DNA from: Atrina japonica
Lineage: Eukaryota; Mollusca; Bivalvia; Pterioida; Pinnidae
Assembly: GCA_030159075.1 (NCBI GenBank)
Contig: BROG01000073.1
Location: forward strand, 938,001 to 1,002,000
Length of the DNA: 64,000 nt
Direction of reading: 5' to 3'
The notes beneath the pieces were generated by a model. The model was not told the DNA's origin. It was given only the letters and a program-made list of their open reading frames with translations, and ran no database searches. The position numbers and the translations under genes were made by a program. Shown piece by piece: positions 1 through 13,375 of this stretch (within the stretch, counting starts at the first letter, position 1; each line of letters begins with the position of its first letter).

Positions 1-1150
1 ATTTTTGCTTTTTTAAATTGACGAAAATAAAATAACAATTCGCTGAAAATATAGGTCTACATGACTTGTTCAAATATATGCTATTAAAAGTCAGTTCCGC
101 ATCCTTTATGAGTTTTAAGATATTATAAATTTGCTTTAGAATGTTACTTTTCAGTTATTTTTAACATTATACTGTTGTGACAGAAATTATGTTAAAAGTG
201 ATTGACTGGACTGTTTACAAATCTTGCGCAGGATTAATATGCAAATGAGTTTTGGTCAAGTTTCCCTTAATGTGTATTGACAAGGTCTGGCTGTGAAGTT
301 GGACATAGAAGTTGGGAAAATGTTTTACATGTACACATACATGTATTGACCTAGAGATTTAAGGCTACTGATAAAAAGTATAGGGTAAGGGTATAATACT
401 GCCCTGTTGCATAGAAATCTAATATTGATGAAACAATTTTTATCAGCACAAGGTTTTATAATCATATCGCTGATCTATGTAGTTTGTCGCATAATAAATC
501 AGCCATCAGTACTCACGTTAGGCCAAATGTCTGCTCCGATTTTAAGTTACTTTTTAATTTGTATAACATAATTTTACCAAAATGAAAAGTTATCTAAAAT
601 TGTTGTAAAATTTTGACCTTTAGGCTTCTCTGGTGCACATGTGATATACATGTAAATGGTAAAAAATGTGAAAGATTGTGTTGTTTTCATTGTCATTATT
701 GTTCTTATTTGAAAAAAAATTGGGTGATCCTTGCAGGTTTTGCTAATTTGGAAACTCTGGAAATAACATGCATTTTCTCAGTAAAAAGGCTAGTGTCATA
801 TTGTGACAGTAAATCAAAATTTACAACATGACAGTGGTACCCTTTATTGAAATTATATCTAACCTGCAATATATTTCAAACATGTATACACAATGTATAT
901 TTTTTCAGTATACTGAGTGTATTATACCTCATTAAAACTTAACAATTACCATCCACTCATGTCAGTACTTTCAGTACTTTGATTTTAACTCTTTCTGTAC
1001 ATTTTATAGAAAACATTTTAAAACAGACTTCCCTGTGGTTTGATATTTGATCATTTCCTGTCTCTGAAATGTCACTTGCATTACTAGTATTTATATCTCA
1101 TGGTATAGAGTGTACATGTATGTACATCAGTTCATGTTAACCTTAATTTT
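1..1150. other. no gene recognised
   Basis: AT-rich sequence with only short open frames (the longest, at 613-831, is 72 codons with no recognisable domain or flanking splice signals). I see no RNA gene or clear repeat here. It is the left flank of the large tandem array. Confidence 0.5.
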
Positions 1151-4100
1151 GGTTGAAGGTTTACATGTTTGTGAGTAAATAGATAATACACTGGATGTTT
1201 ATGGGTGAATAGATAAAATACTGATTGTATGTGGGTGTATAGATGAAATACAGGCTGTATGTGGGTGTATAGATACATTGTACAATACTGGCTGTTTGTG
1301 GGTGTATAGAAAAATACTGGCTGTATGTGGGTATAAGGATAAAAAAACTGGCTGTATGTGGGTGTATAGATACAATACTGGCTGTATGTGGGTGTATAGA
1401 TATAATACTGGCTGTTTGTGGGTGTATAGATAAAAAAAACTGGCTGTATGTGGGTGTATAGATAAAATACTGGCTGTTTGTGGGTGTATAGCTACAATGC
1501 TGACAGTATGTGAGTATATAGATAAAAAAACTGGTTGTATGTGGGTGTATAGATAAAATACTGGCTGTATGTGGGTGTATAGATAAAAACTGGCTGTATG
1601 TGGATGTATAGATAAAATGCTGGCTGTATGTGGGTGTATAGATAAAATACTGGCTGTTTGTGGGTTTATACATGTAGATAAAATACTGGCTGTTTGTGGG
1701 TGAATAGATAAAATACTGGCTGTATGTGGGTGAATAGATAAAATACTGGCTGTATGTGGGTGTATACATAAAATACTGGCTGTATGTGGGTGTATAATAA
1801 AATACTGGCTTTATATGGGTGAATATTTAGAATATTGACTTTTCATTGGTTGAAGGTCTACATGTTTGTGTGTGAATAGAATACTGACCTTTCTTCTGTT
1901 GAAGGTCTGTATGTACATGTATGTGGGTGAATAGAATATTGACCTTTCTTCTGTTGAAGGTCTGTATGTTATGCATGTGGGTGAATAGAATATTGACCTT
2001 TCTTCTGTTGATGGTCTGTATATTATGTATGTGGGTGAATAGAATATTGACCTTTCTTCTGTTGAAGGTCTGTATGTTATGTATGTGGGTGAATAGAATA
2101 TTGACCTTTCTTCTATTGAAGGTCTGTATGTACATGTATGTGGGTGAATAGAATATTGACCTTTCTTCTATTGAAGGTCTGTATGTTATGTATGTGGGTG
2201 AATAGAATATTGACCTTTCTCCTGTGAAGGTCTGTATGTTATGTATGTGGATGAATAGAATATTGACCTTTCTCCTGTGAAGGTCTGTATGTACATGTAT
2301 GTGGGTGAATAGAATATTGACCTTTCTTCTATTGAAGGTCTGTATGTTATGTATGTGGGTGAACAGAATATTGACCTTTCTTCTGTTGAAGTTCTGTATG
2401 TTATGTATGTGGGTGAATAGGATATTGACCTTTCTCCTGTTGCTGGCAGTATGTGGGTATATAGATAAAAAACTGGCTGTATGTGGGTGTATAGATAAAA
2501 TACTGGTTGTATGTGGGTGAACAGATAAAATACTGGCTGTTTGTGGGTGAATAGATAAAATACTGGTTGTATGTGGGTGTATAGGTAAAATACTGGCTGT
2601 TTATGGGTGAACAGATAAAATACTGGCTGTTTATGGGTGAACAGATAAAATACTGGCTGTATGTGGGTGTATAGATAAAATACTGGCTGTATGTGGGTGT
2701 ATAGATACAATACTGGTTGTTTATGGGTGTATAGATAAAATAATGGCTGTATGTGGGTGTATAGATAAAATGCTTGCAGTATGTGGGTATATAGATAAAA
2801 AAAACTGGCTGTATGTGGGTGTATAGATAAAATACTGGCTGTATGTGGGTGTATAGATAAAATACTGGGTGTTTGTGGGTGTATAGATAAAATACTGGGT
2901 GTTTGTGGGTGTATAGATAAAATACTGGCTGTTTGTGGGTGTATGAATAAAATACTGGGTGTTTGTGGGTGTATAGATAAAATACTGGGTGTTTGTGGGT
3001 GTATAGATAAAATACTGGGTGTTTGTGGGTGTATAGATAAAATACTGGCTGTTTGTGGGTGTATAGATAAAATACTGGCTGTTTGTGGTTGTATGAATAA
3101 AATACTGGCTTTATATGGGTGAATATTTAGAATATTGACTTTTCATTGGTTGAAGGTCTACATGTTTGTGTGTGAATACAATATTGACCTTTCTTCTGTT
3201 GAAGGTCTGTATGTTATGTATGAGGGTGAATGGAATATTGACCTTTCTTCTGTTGAAGGTCTGTATGTACATGTATAAGGGTGAATAGAATATTGACCTT
3301 TCTTCTATTGAAGGTCTGTATGTTATGTATGTGGGTGAATAGAATATTGACCTTTCTCCTGTTGCTGGCAGTATGTGGGTATATAGATATAACAACTGGC
3401 TGTATGTGTGTATAGATAAAATACTGGCTGTATGTGGATGTATAGATTAAATACTGGCTATATGTGTGTGTTGGTAAAGTACTGGCTGTATGTGTGTGTT
3501 TTGGTAAAATACTGGCTGTTTGTGGGTGAATAGATAAAATACTGGCTGTATGTGGGTGTATAGGTAAAATACTGGCTGTATGTAGGTGAACAGATAAAAT
3601 ACTGGCTGTTTGTAGGTGAATAGATAAAATACTGGCTGTTTGTTGGTGAATAGATAAAATACTGGCTGTATGTGGGTATATAGATAAAATGCTTTCTGTA
3701 AGTGGGTATATAGATAAAATACTGGCTGTATGTGAGTGAATAGATAAAATACTGGCTGTATGTGGGTGAACAGATAAAATACTAGCTGTTTGTGGGTGAA
3801 TAGATAAAATACGGGCTGTATGTGGGTATATAGATAAAATGCTTTCTGTAAGTGGGTATATAGATAAAATACTGGCTGTATGTGAGTGAATAGATAAAAT
3901 ACTGGCTGTATGTGGGTGAATAGATAAAATACTGGCTGTATGTGGGTGTATAGATAAAATACTGGCTTTATGTGGGTGAATAGATAAAATGCTGGCTGTA
4001 TGTGGTTATATAGATAAAATACTGGCTGTATGTGGGTGTATAGGTAAAATACTGGCTGTATGTGGGTGTATAGATAAAATACTGGGTGTATAGATAAAAT

Positions 4101-7100
4101 ACTGGCTGTATGTTGGTGTATGAATAAAATACTGGCTTTATATGGGTGAATATTTAGAATATTGACTTTTCATTGGTTGAAGGTCTACATGTTTGTGTGT
4201 GAATAGAATATTGACCTTTCTTCTGTTGAAGGTCTGTATGTTATGTATGTGGGTAAATAGAATATTGACCTTTCTCCTGTGAAGGTCTGTATGTACATGT
4301 ATAAGGGTGAATAGAATATTGACCTTTCTTCTATTGAAGGTCTGTATGTTATGTATGTGGGTGAATAGAATATTAACCTTTCTCCTGTTGCTGGCAGTAT
4401 GTGGGTATATAGATAAAAAAAACTGGCTGTATGTGGGTGAATAGATAAAATACTGGCTGTATGTGGGTGAATAGATAAAATACTGGCTGAATGTGGGTGT
4501 ATAGGTAAAATACTGGCTGTATGTGGGTGAACAGATAAAATACTGGCTGTTTGTGGGTGAATAGATGAAATACTTACTGTTTGTTGGTAAATAGATAAAA
4601 TACTGGCTGTATGTGTGTGTGTTGGTAAAATACTGGCTGTTTGTGGGTGAATAGATGAAATACTTACTGTTTGTTGGTAAATAGATGAAATACTGGCTGT
4701 ATGTGGGTGTATAGGCAAAATACTGGCAAAATACTGGCTGTATGTGGGTGTATAGGTAAAATACTGGCTGTATGTAGGTGAACAGATAAAATACTAGCTG
4801 TTTGTAGGTGAATAGATAAAATACTGGCTGTTTGTGGGTGAACAGATAAAATACTGGCTGTATGTAGGTGTATAGATAAAATGCTTTCTGTATGTGGGTA
4901 TATTGATAAAATACTGGCTGTATGTGAGTGAATAGATAAAATACTGGCTGTATGGGTGAATAGATAAAATAATGGCTGTTTGTGGGTGAATAGATAATAT
5001 ACTGGCTGTATGTGGGTGAATAGATAAAATACTGGCTGTATGGGTGAATAGATAAAATAATGGCTGTTTGTGGGTGGATAGATAATATACTGGCTGTATG
5101 TGGGTGAATAGATAAAATACTGGCTGTATGTTGGTGTATAGATAAAATACTGGCTGTATGTGGGTAAACAGATAAAATACTGACTGTATGTGGTTATAAA
5201 GATAAAATACTGGCTGTATGTGGGTGTATAGATAAAATACTGGCTGAATGTTGGAGTATAAATAAAATACTGGCTGTATGTTGGTGTATAATAAAAAATA
5301 ACTGTATATAAGTGAATATTTTGAATATTGACTTTTCATTGGTTGAAGGTCTACATGTTTGTGTGTGAATAGAATATTGACCTTTCTTCTGTTGAAGGTC
5401 TGTGTTATGTATGTGTGTGAATAGAATATTGACCTTTCTTCTGTTGAAGGTCTGTATGTACATGTATGTGGGTGAATAGAATATTGACCTTTCTTCTATT
5501 GAAGGTCTGTATGTGTTATGTATGTGTGTGAATAGAATATTGACCTTTCTCCTGTTGAAGTTCTGTATGTTATGTATGTGGGTGAATAGGATATTGAACT
5601 TTCTCCTGTTGCTGGCAGTATGTGGGTATATAGATAAAAAAACTTGCTGTATGTGGGTGTATAGGTAAAATACTGGCTGTATGTGGGTGTATAGATAAAA
5701 AACTGGCTGTATGTGGGTGAATAGATACAATACCGGCTGTATGTGGGTGGATAGAGAAAATACTGGCTGTATGTTGGTGAATAGATAAAATACTGGCTGT
5801 GTGTGGGTGTATAAATAAAATACTGGCTGTATGTGGATGAATAGATAAATTACTGGCTGTTTGTGGGTGAATAGATAATATACTGGCTATATGTGGGTGT
5901 ATAGATAAAATGCTGGCTGTATGTGGGTGTATAGATAAAATGCTGGCTGTATGTGGGTATATGGATAAAATACTGGCTGTATGTGGGTGAATAGACAAAA
6001 TATTGACTGTATGTTGGTGTATAAATAAAATAATGGCTGTATGTGTGTGAATAGATAAAATACTGGCTGTTTGTGGGTGAATAGATAATATACTGGCTGT
6101 TTGTGGGTGAATAGATAAAATACTGGCTATATGTGGGTGTATAGATAAAATACTGGCTGTATGTGGGTGTATAGATAAAATGCTGGCTATATATGTATGT
6201 GAGTATGTAGATAAAATACTGGCTGTATGTGGGTGAATAGATAAAATACTGGCTGTATGTGGGTGTATAGATAAAATGCTGGTTGTATGTGGGTGTATAG
6301 ATAAAATGCTGGCTATATATGTATGTGAGTATGTAGATAAAATACTGGCTGTATGTGGGTGAATAGATAAAATACTGGCTGTATGTGGGTGTATAGATAA
6401 AATGCTGGCTGTATGTGGGTGAATAGATAAAATACTGGCTGTATGTGGGTGAATAGATAGAATACTGGCTGTATGTGGGTGTATAAATAAGATACTTGCT
6501 GTATGTGGGTGTATAATAAAATACTGGCTTTATATGGGTGAATATTTAGAATATTGAATTTTCATTGGTTGAAGGTCTACATGTTTGTGTGTGAATAGAA
6601 TATTGACCTTTCTTCTGTTGAAGGTCTGTATGTTATGTATGTGGGTGAATCGAATATTGACCTTTCTTCTGTTGAAGGTCTGTATGTTATGCATGTGGGT
6701 GAATAGGATATTGACCTTTCTCCTGTGAAGGTCTGTATGTTATGTATGTGGGTGAATAGAATATTGACCTTTCTTCTGTTGAAGTTCTGTATGTTATGCA
6801 TGTGGGTGAATAGGATATTGACCTTTCTCCCATTGAAGGTCTGTATGTACATGTATGTGGGTGAATAGAATATTGACCTTTCTTCTGTTGAAGGTCTTCA
6901 TGTCTGTTTGTGAATAGAATATTGACCTTTCTTCTGTTGAAGGTCTGTATGTATGTGGGTGAACAGAATATTGAACTTTCTTCTGTTGAAGGTCTGTATG
7001 TATGTGGGTAAATAGATAGAACATTGACTTTTACTGTGTTGAAGGTCTGCATGTAAATGAATGTGGGTAAATAGATAGAATATTAACTTTTATTCTGTTG

Positions 7101-7230
7101 AAGGTCTACATGTATATGGGTAAATAGATAGAATATTGACTTTTACTCTATTGAAGGTCTACATGTATGTGTATGAATAGATAAAATACTGACCCTATTT
7201 GAGTAAATAGCTAGAATATTGACTTATAAG
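1150..7230. repeat. higher-order satellite array of 30-bp and 54-bp units
   Basis: Two alternating unit types fill about 6 kb. The first is a 30-bp unit with core ATAGATAAAATACTGGCTGT followed by a (A/T)TGTGGGTG(T/A) tail. The second is a 54-bp unit with core AATAGAATATTGACCTTTCT plus a GAAGGTCTGTATG stretch; three successive copies start at 1930, 1984 and 2038. Blocks of the 54-bp unit occur near 1820-2440, 3110-3375, 4140-4400, 5310-5610 and 6530-7180. Each opens with the same junction, a TTTATATGGGTGAATATTT stretch followed by CATTGGTTGAAGGTCTACATG. The junctions at about 1808, 3109, 4135, 5305 and 6528 give higher-order units of roughly 1.0-1.3 kb. Both unit lengths are multiples of three, which explains the long open frames on both strands; they are not genes. 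Confidence 0.93.
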
Positions 7231-7639
7231 TAGGCTATACTAAGTAGTAATTTTCTAATAGTTTTACCAGTACAAATGAAATCTGTTCTTTTGATTACAC
7301 TAGGTATTACTTTTCTAATGGTTTTACCAGTACAAATGTAATCTGTTCTTTTGGTTAAAACAATTATCTAATATTAAGTAAGGCGATTACTTCTTAATCA
7401 GATCATCAACTATTTTGTTATACATTTGACCTTCCTCAGTTCTGACCGTATCTCTGCTGTTGACAGATATTTAATTAGGGATACTGTAATAATTGTCTTT
7501 GTTGGGAACATTGTAAAGTCATATGATCTCTTGATCTGATGACAGCACACCTTTATCTATAGACAAATACAGTATTCTTATTCCAAGCTATCAGGAATTT
7601 TTTACCTATTGTGATCGTCTTTTGTCTATCACTGTCAAT
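7231..7639. other. unique-looking spacer
   Basis: No gene seen. A short imperfect duplication is visible near 7240-7345 (TTACTTTTCTAATGGTTTTACC-like segments about 70 bases apart). The rest is AT-rich and unremarkable. Confidence 0.4.
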
Positions 7640-8450
7640 CGCTAACATTTACACATTTTTTACCTCTTCTCAAGAACCAGTGGACCACTTATAACCAAAC
7701 TTATAGCATCCCCATGTGAAGCCATATAAAGTTTGCAAATGAAAATGAGCTAGTACCCATAGGGGCCTCAAAAGGGGACAAAAAGGACCAAAACTTTGTA
7801 CAGCTTTAAAAATCTTTTTCTCATGAACCAATGATCAGATGACTTTAAAATTTTATTTGCATGATTTTAAAGTCAATATTAACAAAATTTGTGAACGAAA
7901 ATGAAATCTGTCCATAAATGAGCCACAACGGGGCACTTCTTTAACGCAGGGTGCAGTTGTATTACAAATTGTTCAATAACTCAAAACTGATCGACTTTTG
8001 GTATACAAAGTATATGAGAAAGTTGTTAGGAATTATCTAAGGATCATTTATTAAAAATTTCAAGGTCATGGGGTTAAAGGTCAAGCTTACAGGCACTTGA
8101 TGAGTAAATGGAATTTATAATTTTTTTTTTTTTTGTAAAATTTTTGATATTTTAGACTACTTCACTAGAACCATTAGACCAATTTGAACCAAACTTGACA
8201 GGAAGTATAACCATGTAAAGCCGCATTAAGTTTGAGGATGTAAAAGGGCTAGGACCAAATGTGGCTGTCATGGCTGAATATAGACCAAACAAATCAGCAG
8301 ATATTTTGTATCTTAAAATGAGCAACATTATCTTGAAAAGTATAATAGAGTAAAAGTGAAAGAAGCAAAATTGTTTGGCATGCAAAGATCTACAAAAAAT
8401 TCAATAGGCTGAAATTGTCAGATCACCCCTTATGGGAGTTATTTCCCACT
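7640..8450. repeat. interspersed element, 'agaaccagtgga' family, copy 1
   Basis: Contains the landmark order CTCAAGAACCAGTGGACCA, CCATGTGAAG, GGGGCCTCAAAAGGGG, and TTTCAAGGTCATGGGGTTAA. The same landmarks in the same order recur at 10740-11838, so this is a dispersed repeat of about 0.8-1.1 kb. There is no coding capacity. It abuts the tandem-core element that begins at about 8454. Confidence 0.7.
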
Positions 8451-10731
8451 TTTAGCTCACATGATTGCTCATGTGAGCTATTGCAATCATTCTCCGTTGT
8501 CTTCCGATGTCTTCTGCCAGGCGTTAAAAATTTACATTTTAAACTTCTTCAAAACTACTGATCCAATTGACTTCAATCTTGGTACACAAGTTCCTTATGA
8601 TGTCCTGACCAAGTGTTGTTGTTTGGGCAGATCCGAAGACCCTGGCATCTGACTGGCCAAGACATTTTCAACTTCCTTTTAAGAACCACTGAACCGATTG
8701 CTTTCAAACTTCATACACATGTTGCTTATGATGTCTTGACCATGTGTTAATGTTTTTTGAGCTATTCCGAAATCCAAGATGGCCACCCTGGCATCTGATT
8801 GGCCAAGACATTTTTTACTTCTTAAAAATCACTGAGCCAATTGACATCAAACTTGGTACACATGTTCCTTATGATGTCCTGACCAAATGTTGTTGTTTTT
8901 TTTGTTGGTCAAGCCGAAAATCAAAGATGGCCACCCTGGCATTTGATTGGCTGAGACATTTTCAACTTCTTAGGAACCACTGAACCAATTGTCTTCAAAC
9001 TCGGTACACATGTTCCTTATGATGTAATGACCAAGTGTTGTTGTTTTTTGGGCTGATCCGAAATCCAAGATGTTCACCCTGGCATCTGATTGGCTGAGAC
9101 ATTACAACTTCTTCTTAAGAACCATTGACTCAATTGCCTTCAAATATGGTACACATGTTCCTTATGATGTCCTGATCAATGTTAACCCGAATAATCCAGT
9201 TGTTATGTTCCAATCTCCTATTGCTATTAATGCCTAAATGCATTTACTGTAAAATTGTGTCAGGAGTTATGAATTGTTTATAAACGTGTTCAGTGGAACA
9301 AAAATAATGTTTCTATTTGAATTTCAAAGTCATATTTATCTTCTAAAAGCCAAATTAATTTAGAAACATTATTTTTAAAATTGGGGTTCTTTCTCAGAAG
9401 TATTGAGTGTGCATTCTCAACTTGATAATAGTCTCTGATTGGTCTGTACAATTTGTACAGAGCTGACGAGTCCAGTGAACATGTTGCCTTCAAGCCCTTG
9501 AGAAACGATAGTGGATAGAGAGTTAGACCAAGCGTTGTTTTTTTGGCTGGGCTGAAATTAAAGATGGCCACCCTGTCATCTGATTGACTGATACAGTTTC
9601 AACATCTTCTTAAGAGCCACTGAACCTATTCCCTTCAAACTTGGTACACATGTTCCTTATGATATATGACTAAGTGTTGTTGCTTTATTGGCTGATCCAA
9701 AAACCTGGATGGCCACCATGGTGTCTGATTGGCTGAGACATTTTCAACTTCTGAACCACTGAACCAATTGCCTTCGAATTTGGTACACAAGTTCTTTTTG
9801 ATGTCCTGACCAAGTGTTGTTTTTATTTTTGGTGGATTCGAAAATCCAAGATGGCCACCCTGACATCTGATTGGCTGAGACATTTTCAACTTCTTATTAA
9901 GAACCACTAAACCAGTTGCCTTGAACTTGGTACACATGTTCCTTATGATGTCCTGACCAAGTGTTGTTGTTTTTCTGGTCAATCCAAAAATCCAAGATGG
10001 CCGTCCTGGCATCTGATTGTCCGAGACATTTTCAACTTCTTAAGAACCACTGAACAGATTGCCTTCAAATATGGTACACATATTGTATTCCTGAACAAGT
10101 GTTGTTTTTCAGGGTGATCTAAAAAACCAAGATGGCTTCCCTGGCCTCTGATTGTCTAAGATATTTTCAACTAAGTCTGAAGAACCACTAAATTAACTCA
10201 ACCAGAACACCTAAAATAAAGACATTGCTCTTTGCCAAAATGTTGATTGTCCAAACTGTCATCATTATTATGAAATGTATATTAGTCACATGAAGATCCT
10301 GGGAACTGGATGAACTTCAAGATGTAGAACCCCTTATTTACACAATTATAATCCTTCCTTAAAGTTTTGTGATGGCCTTCATATGAGGTAAAATCATTAA
10401 CTTTTTAACTCTAATTCAGTATTACAATGTGTAATGCCCACAATCTATGGTCCTCAACTCCTTGTTTGCAGAGTTATGGCCCTTTGCCATAATGTCACTA
10501 GTAGATTGTCTTGAAAATATGAAAATCCAACTTTACCAACATTGCTTAATTCTCTTTAGCTCAGTAATATTTAACTTTTTATCCAGACATCTTGTAATGA
10601 TTTCTAATTTGCTACAAATTATCCCCATGAAGTCCCTACCATGTGCTGCTACTTATGCTGCTCAGGACTATGAAAAGCTCAGGCATTACCTCCTGCAAAT
10701 CATGTGAGCATCCAGGCCTATGGGCCTCTTG
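8450..10731 (+). mobile_element. pearl/HINE-like non-autonomous element with ~146-bp tandem core
   Basis: The left end is a palindrome at 8454-8479 (AGCTCACATGA, a 4-base loop, then its exact reverse complement). The body is about nine degenerate tandem units of about 146 bp, each containing a GATGGCCACCCTGGCATCTG-like core; cores start at 8641, 8787, 8935, 9078, about 9572, 9719, 9859, 10006 and 10140. The right end is a hairpin AGGCC-TAT-GGGCCT (10714-10727) followed at once by CTTG. No open frame is plausible. Palindromic left end, tandem core and 3' stem-loop match the known layout of bivalve pearl elements and helentron-associated (HINE) elements. The class assignment is an inference from structure only. 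Confidence 0.6.
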
Positions 10732-10739
10732 ATTGACAT

Positions 10740-11838
10740 TATATCGAAATGTATGATAAATAGAGAGAAATCGAAAGAAGCAAAAATGTTCAGCACACAA
10801 AGATCTACAAAAAAGTCAGCAAGGCTGAAATTGCTTGGTCAACCCTTATGAAAATTATTTCTCTTTTAAGTGGATTAGGACCCATAGGAGCCCGGAAAGG
10901 GGCAAAAAGCCCAAAATTTGGTACATTTTTAAAAATCATCTATTCATTAACCAATGGTCAGATGACTTTCAAATTTTGTATGCAAATTAATTCAATATCT
11001 ACAATATTTGCAGATCAATATGAAATTTGCTGATAAATGATCCACCAGGGGACGCTTGAATAACATAGGGTTGTATACGAATGGCTTCACTCAAAACTGA
11101 CTGACTTTTTGTATACAAAGATATATATAAGAAAGTTGTTAGGAATTATATAAGGGTCATTTTAACAAAATTTCAAGGTCATGGGATCAAAGGTCAAGGT
11201 CACAGGCACCTAAGTAAACAGAAAATATAAGATTTTTGTCAAATTTGAGACATTTTCGACTCAAGAACCAGTGGATCAATTTTAACCAAACATGGCATGT
11301 AGCACTCCCATGTGAAGTTGCATAAAGTTTGCGAATGAAAAGGAGCTAGGATCCATAGGGGTCCCAAAAGGGGCCAAAATAACCAAAACTTTGAACATCT
11401 TGAAAAAATCTTCTGATAAACCAATGATCAGATGACTTTTAAATTTTTGTACAGTCAGTACATGTATCTACAAAGTTTGCAAGTGAAAATGAATTTTGTA
11501 GATAAACTGTCCACTAGGGGGCACTTGAATAACATAGGGTACATTTGTATACAAATGGCTTAATACTAGTAAGTCAAAATTGATTGACTTTTTATATATA
11601 AATATACATGTTAGGAATTATCTATGGATCATTTTGACAATATAATATTCAAGGTCATGTGGTCAAAGGTCAAGGTTGCAGACACCTACATGTAAGCAGG
11701 CTAAATGGAAAATATGTATTTTGTCAAATTTTAGACATTTATGACATCTTCTCGAGAACCAGTGGACTAATTTTACCAGACTTGACAGGAAAATTTTCTC
11801 AGGTGACTGTTAAGGCCCTTTGGGCCACTTGTTTTGTT
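10740..11838 (+). mobile_element. interspersed element, 'agaaccagtgga' family, copy 2
   Basis: About two tandem units share landmarks with 7640-8450 (GGACCCATAGGAGCC-like, AAGGTCATGGGATCAAAGG, CTCAAGAACCAGTGGA). The right end at 11801-11838 reads TGTTAAGGCCCTTTGGGCCACTTGTTT: a terminal hairpin followed by CTTGT, like the other elements of this structural class. The small open frames inside it are spurious. Confidence 0.6.
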
Positions 11839-12053
11839 CTTTAATGTCATAAATATTTGATATGCATATTTATTTATATAGTTTAAAATCTTTTATTTAT
11901 CTACAGTGAGGTTTAAATAAAAGGAAATTGTCTCAAGTTTCCATGTTTACATGACAATCTATAATGGCCCTTTTCCTTTTCATCCTGTAACTCAGTTTCC
12001 TAGTGTTTGTTTCAATAGGCCTTGATGAGCAATCAATATAACAAAATTATCTA

Positions 12054-12054
<1 letters not shown>

Positions 12055-12106
<52 letters not shown>

Positions 12107-12146
12107 AGCACAAATATCACTACAACTACCATAAGTATATATATAA

Positions 12147-12185
<39 letters not shown>
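12055..12185. repeat. (CA)n microsatellites with duplicated linker
   Basis: Two CA tracts (about 12055-12102 and 12148-12185). Each is followed by the same linker, ACAAGCACAAATATCACTAC plus AACTACCATAA, at about 12105 and 12201. The CA tract and linker therefore duplicated together as one unit of about 95 bp. Confidence 0.9.
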
Positions 12186-12191
<6 letters not shown>

Positions 12192-12439
12192 CATATATAC
12201 AAGCACAAATATCACTACAACTACCATAAATATATGTATAATAACACATACACACATGTTTGTGGGTGCATTGTATGTGCACACTCTGTGTGTGTGGGGG
12301 GGGGAGGTAAGGGGAGGGAGATTTACATTTTTTTTAACTGTAGAGAAACACAAATTATAAGGCTTGTTTTTTATTCTGTGTGGGGGGGGGAGGTAACCTG
12401 GGGAATCTTTCTGGGTAAATTATTATTTTAGTATGTTAG

Positions 12440-13080
12440 AAACACCTTATAGAGTGTTTTTTGTGTACATTATAACCTCCAGTATGTTAGAGAACCTGGG
12501 AGAGTGTTTCTGTGTACATTATAACCTCCAGTATGTTAGAGAACCTGGGAGAGTGTTTCTGTGTACATTATAACCTCCAGTATGTTAGAGAACCTGGGAG
12601 AGTGTTTCTGTGTACATTATAACCTCCAGTATGTTAGAGAACCTGGGAGAGTGTTTCTGTGTACATTATAACCTCCAGTATGTTAGAGAACCTGGGAGAG
12701 TGTTTCTGTGTACATTATAACCTCCAGTATGTTTAAAGCTGGGGGATTCTTTCTTGGTACATTATAACCTCCTGGACCCAGTTGCACAATAGGTTGTTAA
12801 ATGTGAAGTTAATTAATGTTAAACTAATGGGCTAGCTGTAGGTTAAATTTAACAATGTGTTGTGCAACGGGGTCCAGTATGTTAGATATTGTGGAAGTTT
12901 TTTCTGGGTATATTATAACCTCCAGTATGTTTGAGGCAGAAGGATTCTTTCTGGGTACATTATAACCTCCAGTATGTTTGAGGCAGAAGGATTCTTTCTG
13001 GGTACATTATAACCTCCAGTATGTTTGAGGTGACGGGAATCTTTTTAGGTACATTATTACGTCAAGTATGTTGACTGGGG
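12440..13080. repeat. 49-bp minisatellite array upstream of the b561 gene
   Basis: Nearly identical 49-bp units (GTATGTTAGAGAACCTGGGA, then GAGTGTTTCTGTGTACATTA, then TAACCTCCA) run head to tail, for example at 12481 and 12530. The units degenerate towards 12890-13080. The array is interrupted by a hairpin insertion at 12772-12877. Related 47-49-bp units occur at 15750-16080 and 16490-17720, inside intron 1. Confidence 0.93.
12772..12877. mobile_element. small palindromic MITE inserted in a minisatellite unit
   Basis: A sequence of about 104 bp has inverted ends: CTGGACCCAGTTGCACAAT on the left and, on the right, GTTGTGCAACGGGGTCCAG. Inner arms GTTGTTAAAT and ATTTAACAAT also pair. It interrupts a 49-bp unit between AACCTC and TATGTTAG, so the insertion is recognisable against the array consensus. 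It has no coding capacity and the superfamily is not assigned. Confidence 0.7.
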
Positions 13081-13094
13081 GAGTCCTCTGGTTT

Positions 13095-13190
13095 CTGTGG
13101 TCTCTTCTAAGGTACATTGTAACCAGGTTCTCTCCTCTTCTTGACCGCCACCTTATATAACGGATAACTTGTTCATTGTAGAGTAATTCA
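13095..13190 (+). repeat. SINE body fragment
   Basis: The motif GGTACATTGTAACCAGG followed by CTCTCCTC and a CCACCTTATATAACGGA stretch resembles the body of the tRNA-derived SINEs at 61410-61605 and 22090-22140. It lies directly beside the 49-bp minisatellite, whose unit carries the similar GGTACATTATAACC. Confidence 0.5.
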
Positions 13191-13375
13191 TCAATAAACA
13201 AATATGATGTTTTTAGTTGAAATGTTGTATGGTGAAAAAAAAAATAATAATAGATTTTTATGAAATTCTATAAGAGAACAGCTAATAGATATATCTGTAT
13301 TATATTTTTTGTTTGACAGTTGTGTTGGATCAATACATGTACAGGTTAAATATTTGTTGTGTTTTATATTTTCAG

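Noticed and set aside
1161..6852. Long open frames of 90-200 codons on both strands (IYTPTYSQYF-like and MWVNRILTFLLLKVC-like repeats)
   Set aside because: They only read 30-bp and 54-bp tandem units whose lengths are multiples of three. There is no start context, splicing or domain.
1150..7230. CRISPR-like regular repeats
   Set aside because: Units are directly tandem without unique spacers, and the DNA is clearly eukaryotic.
8152..10012. Several 60-125-codon frames (for example LIGQDIFYF or MPGRPSWIFG repeats)
   Set aside because: They read the ~146-bp core units of a non-coding interspersed element.
12022..12360. His/Thr-rich and Cys/Val-rich open frames, also at 28521-28845, 29563-29923, 37267-37524, 42250-42544 and 58426-58712
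   Set aside because: All are translations of CA/GT and AT microsatellites.
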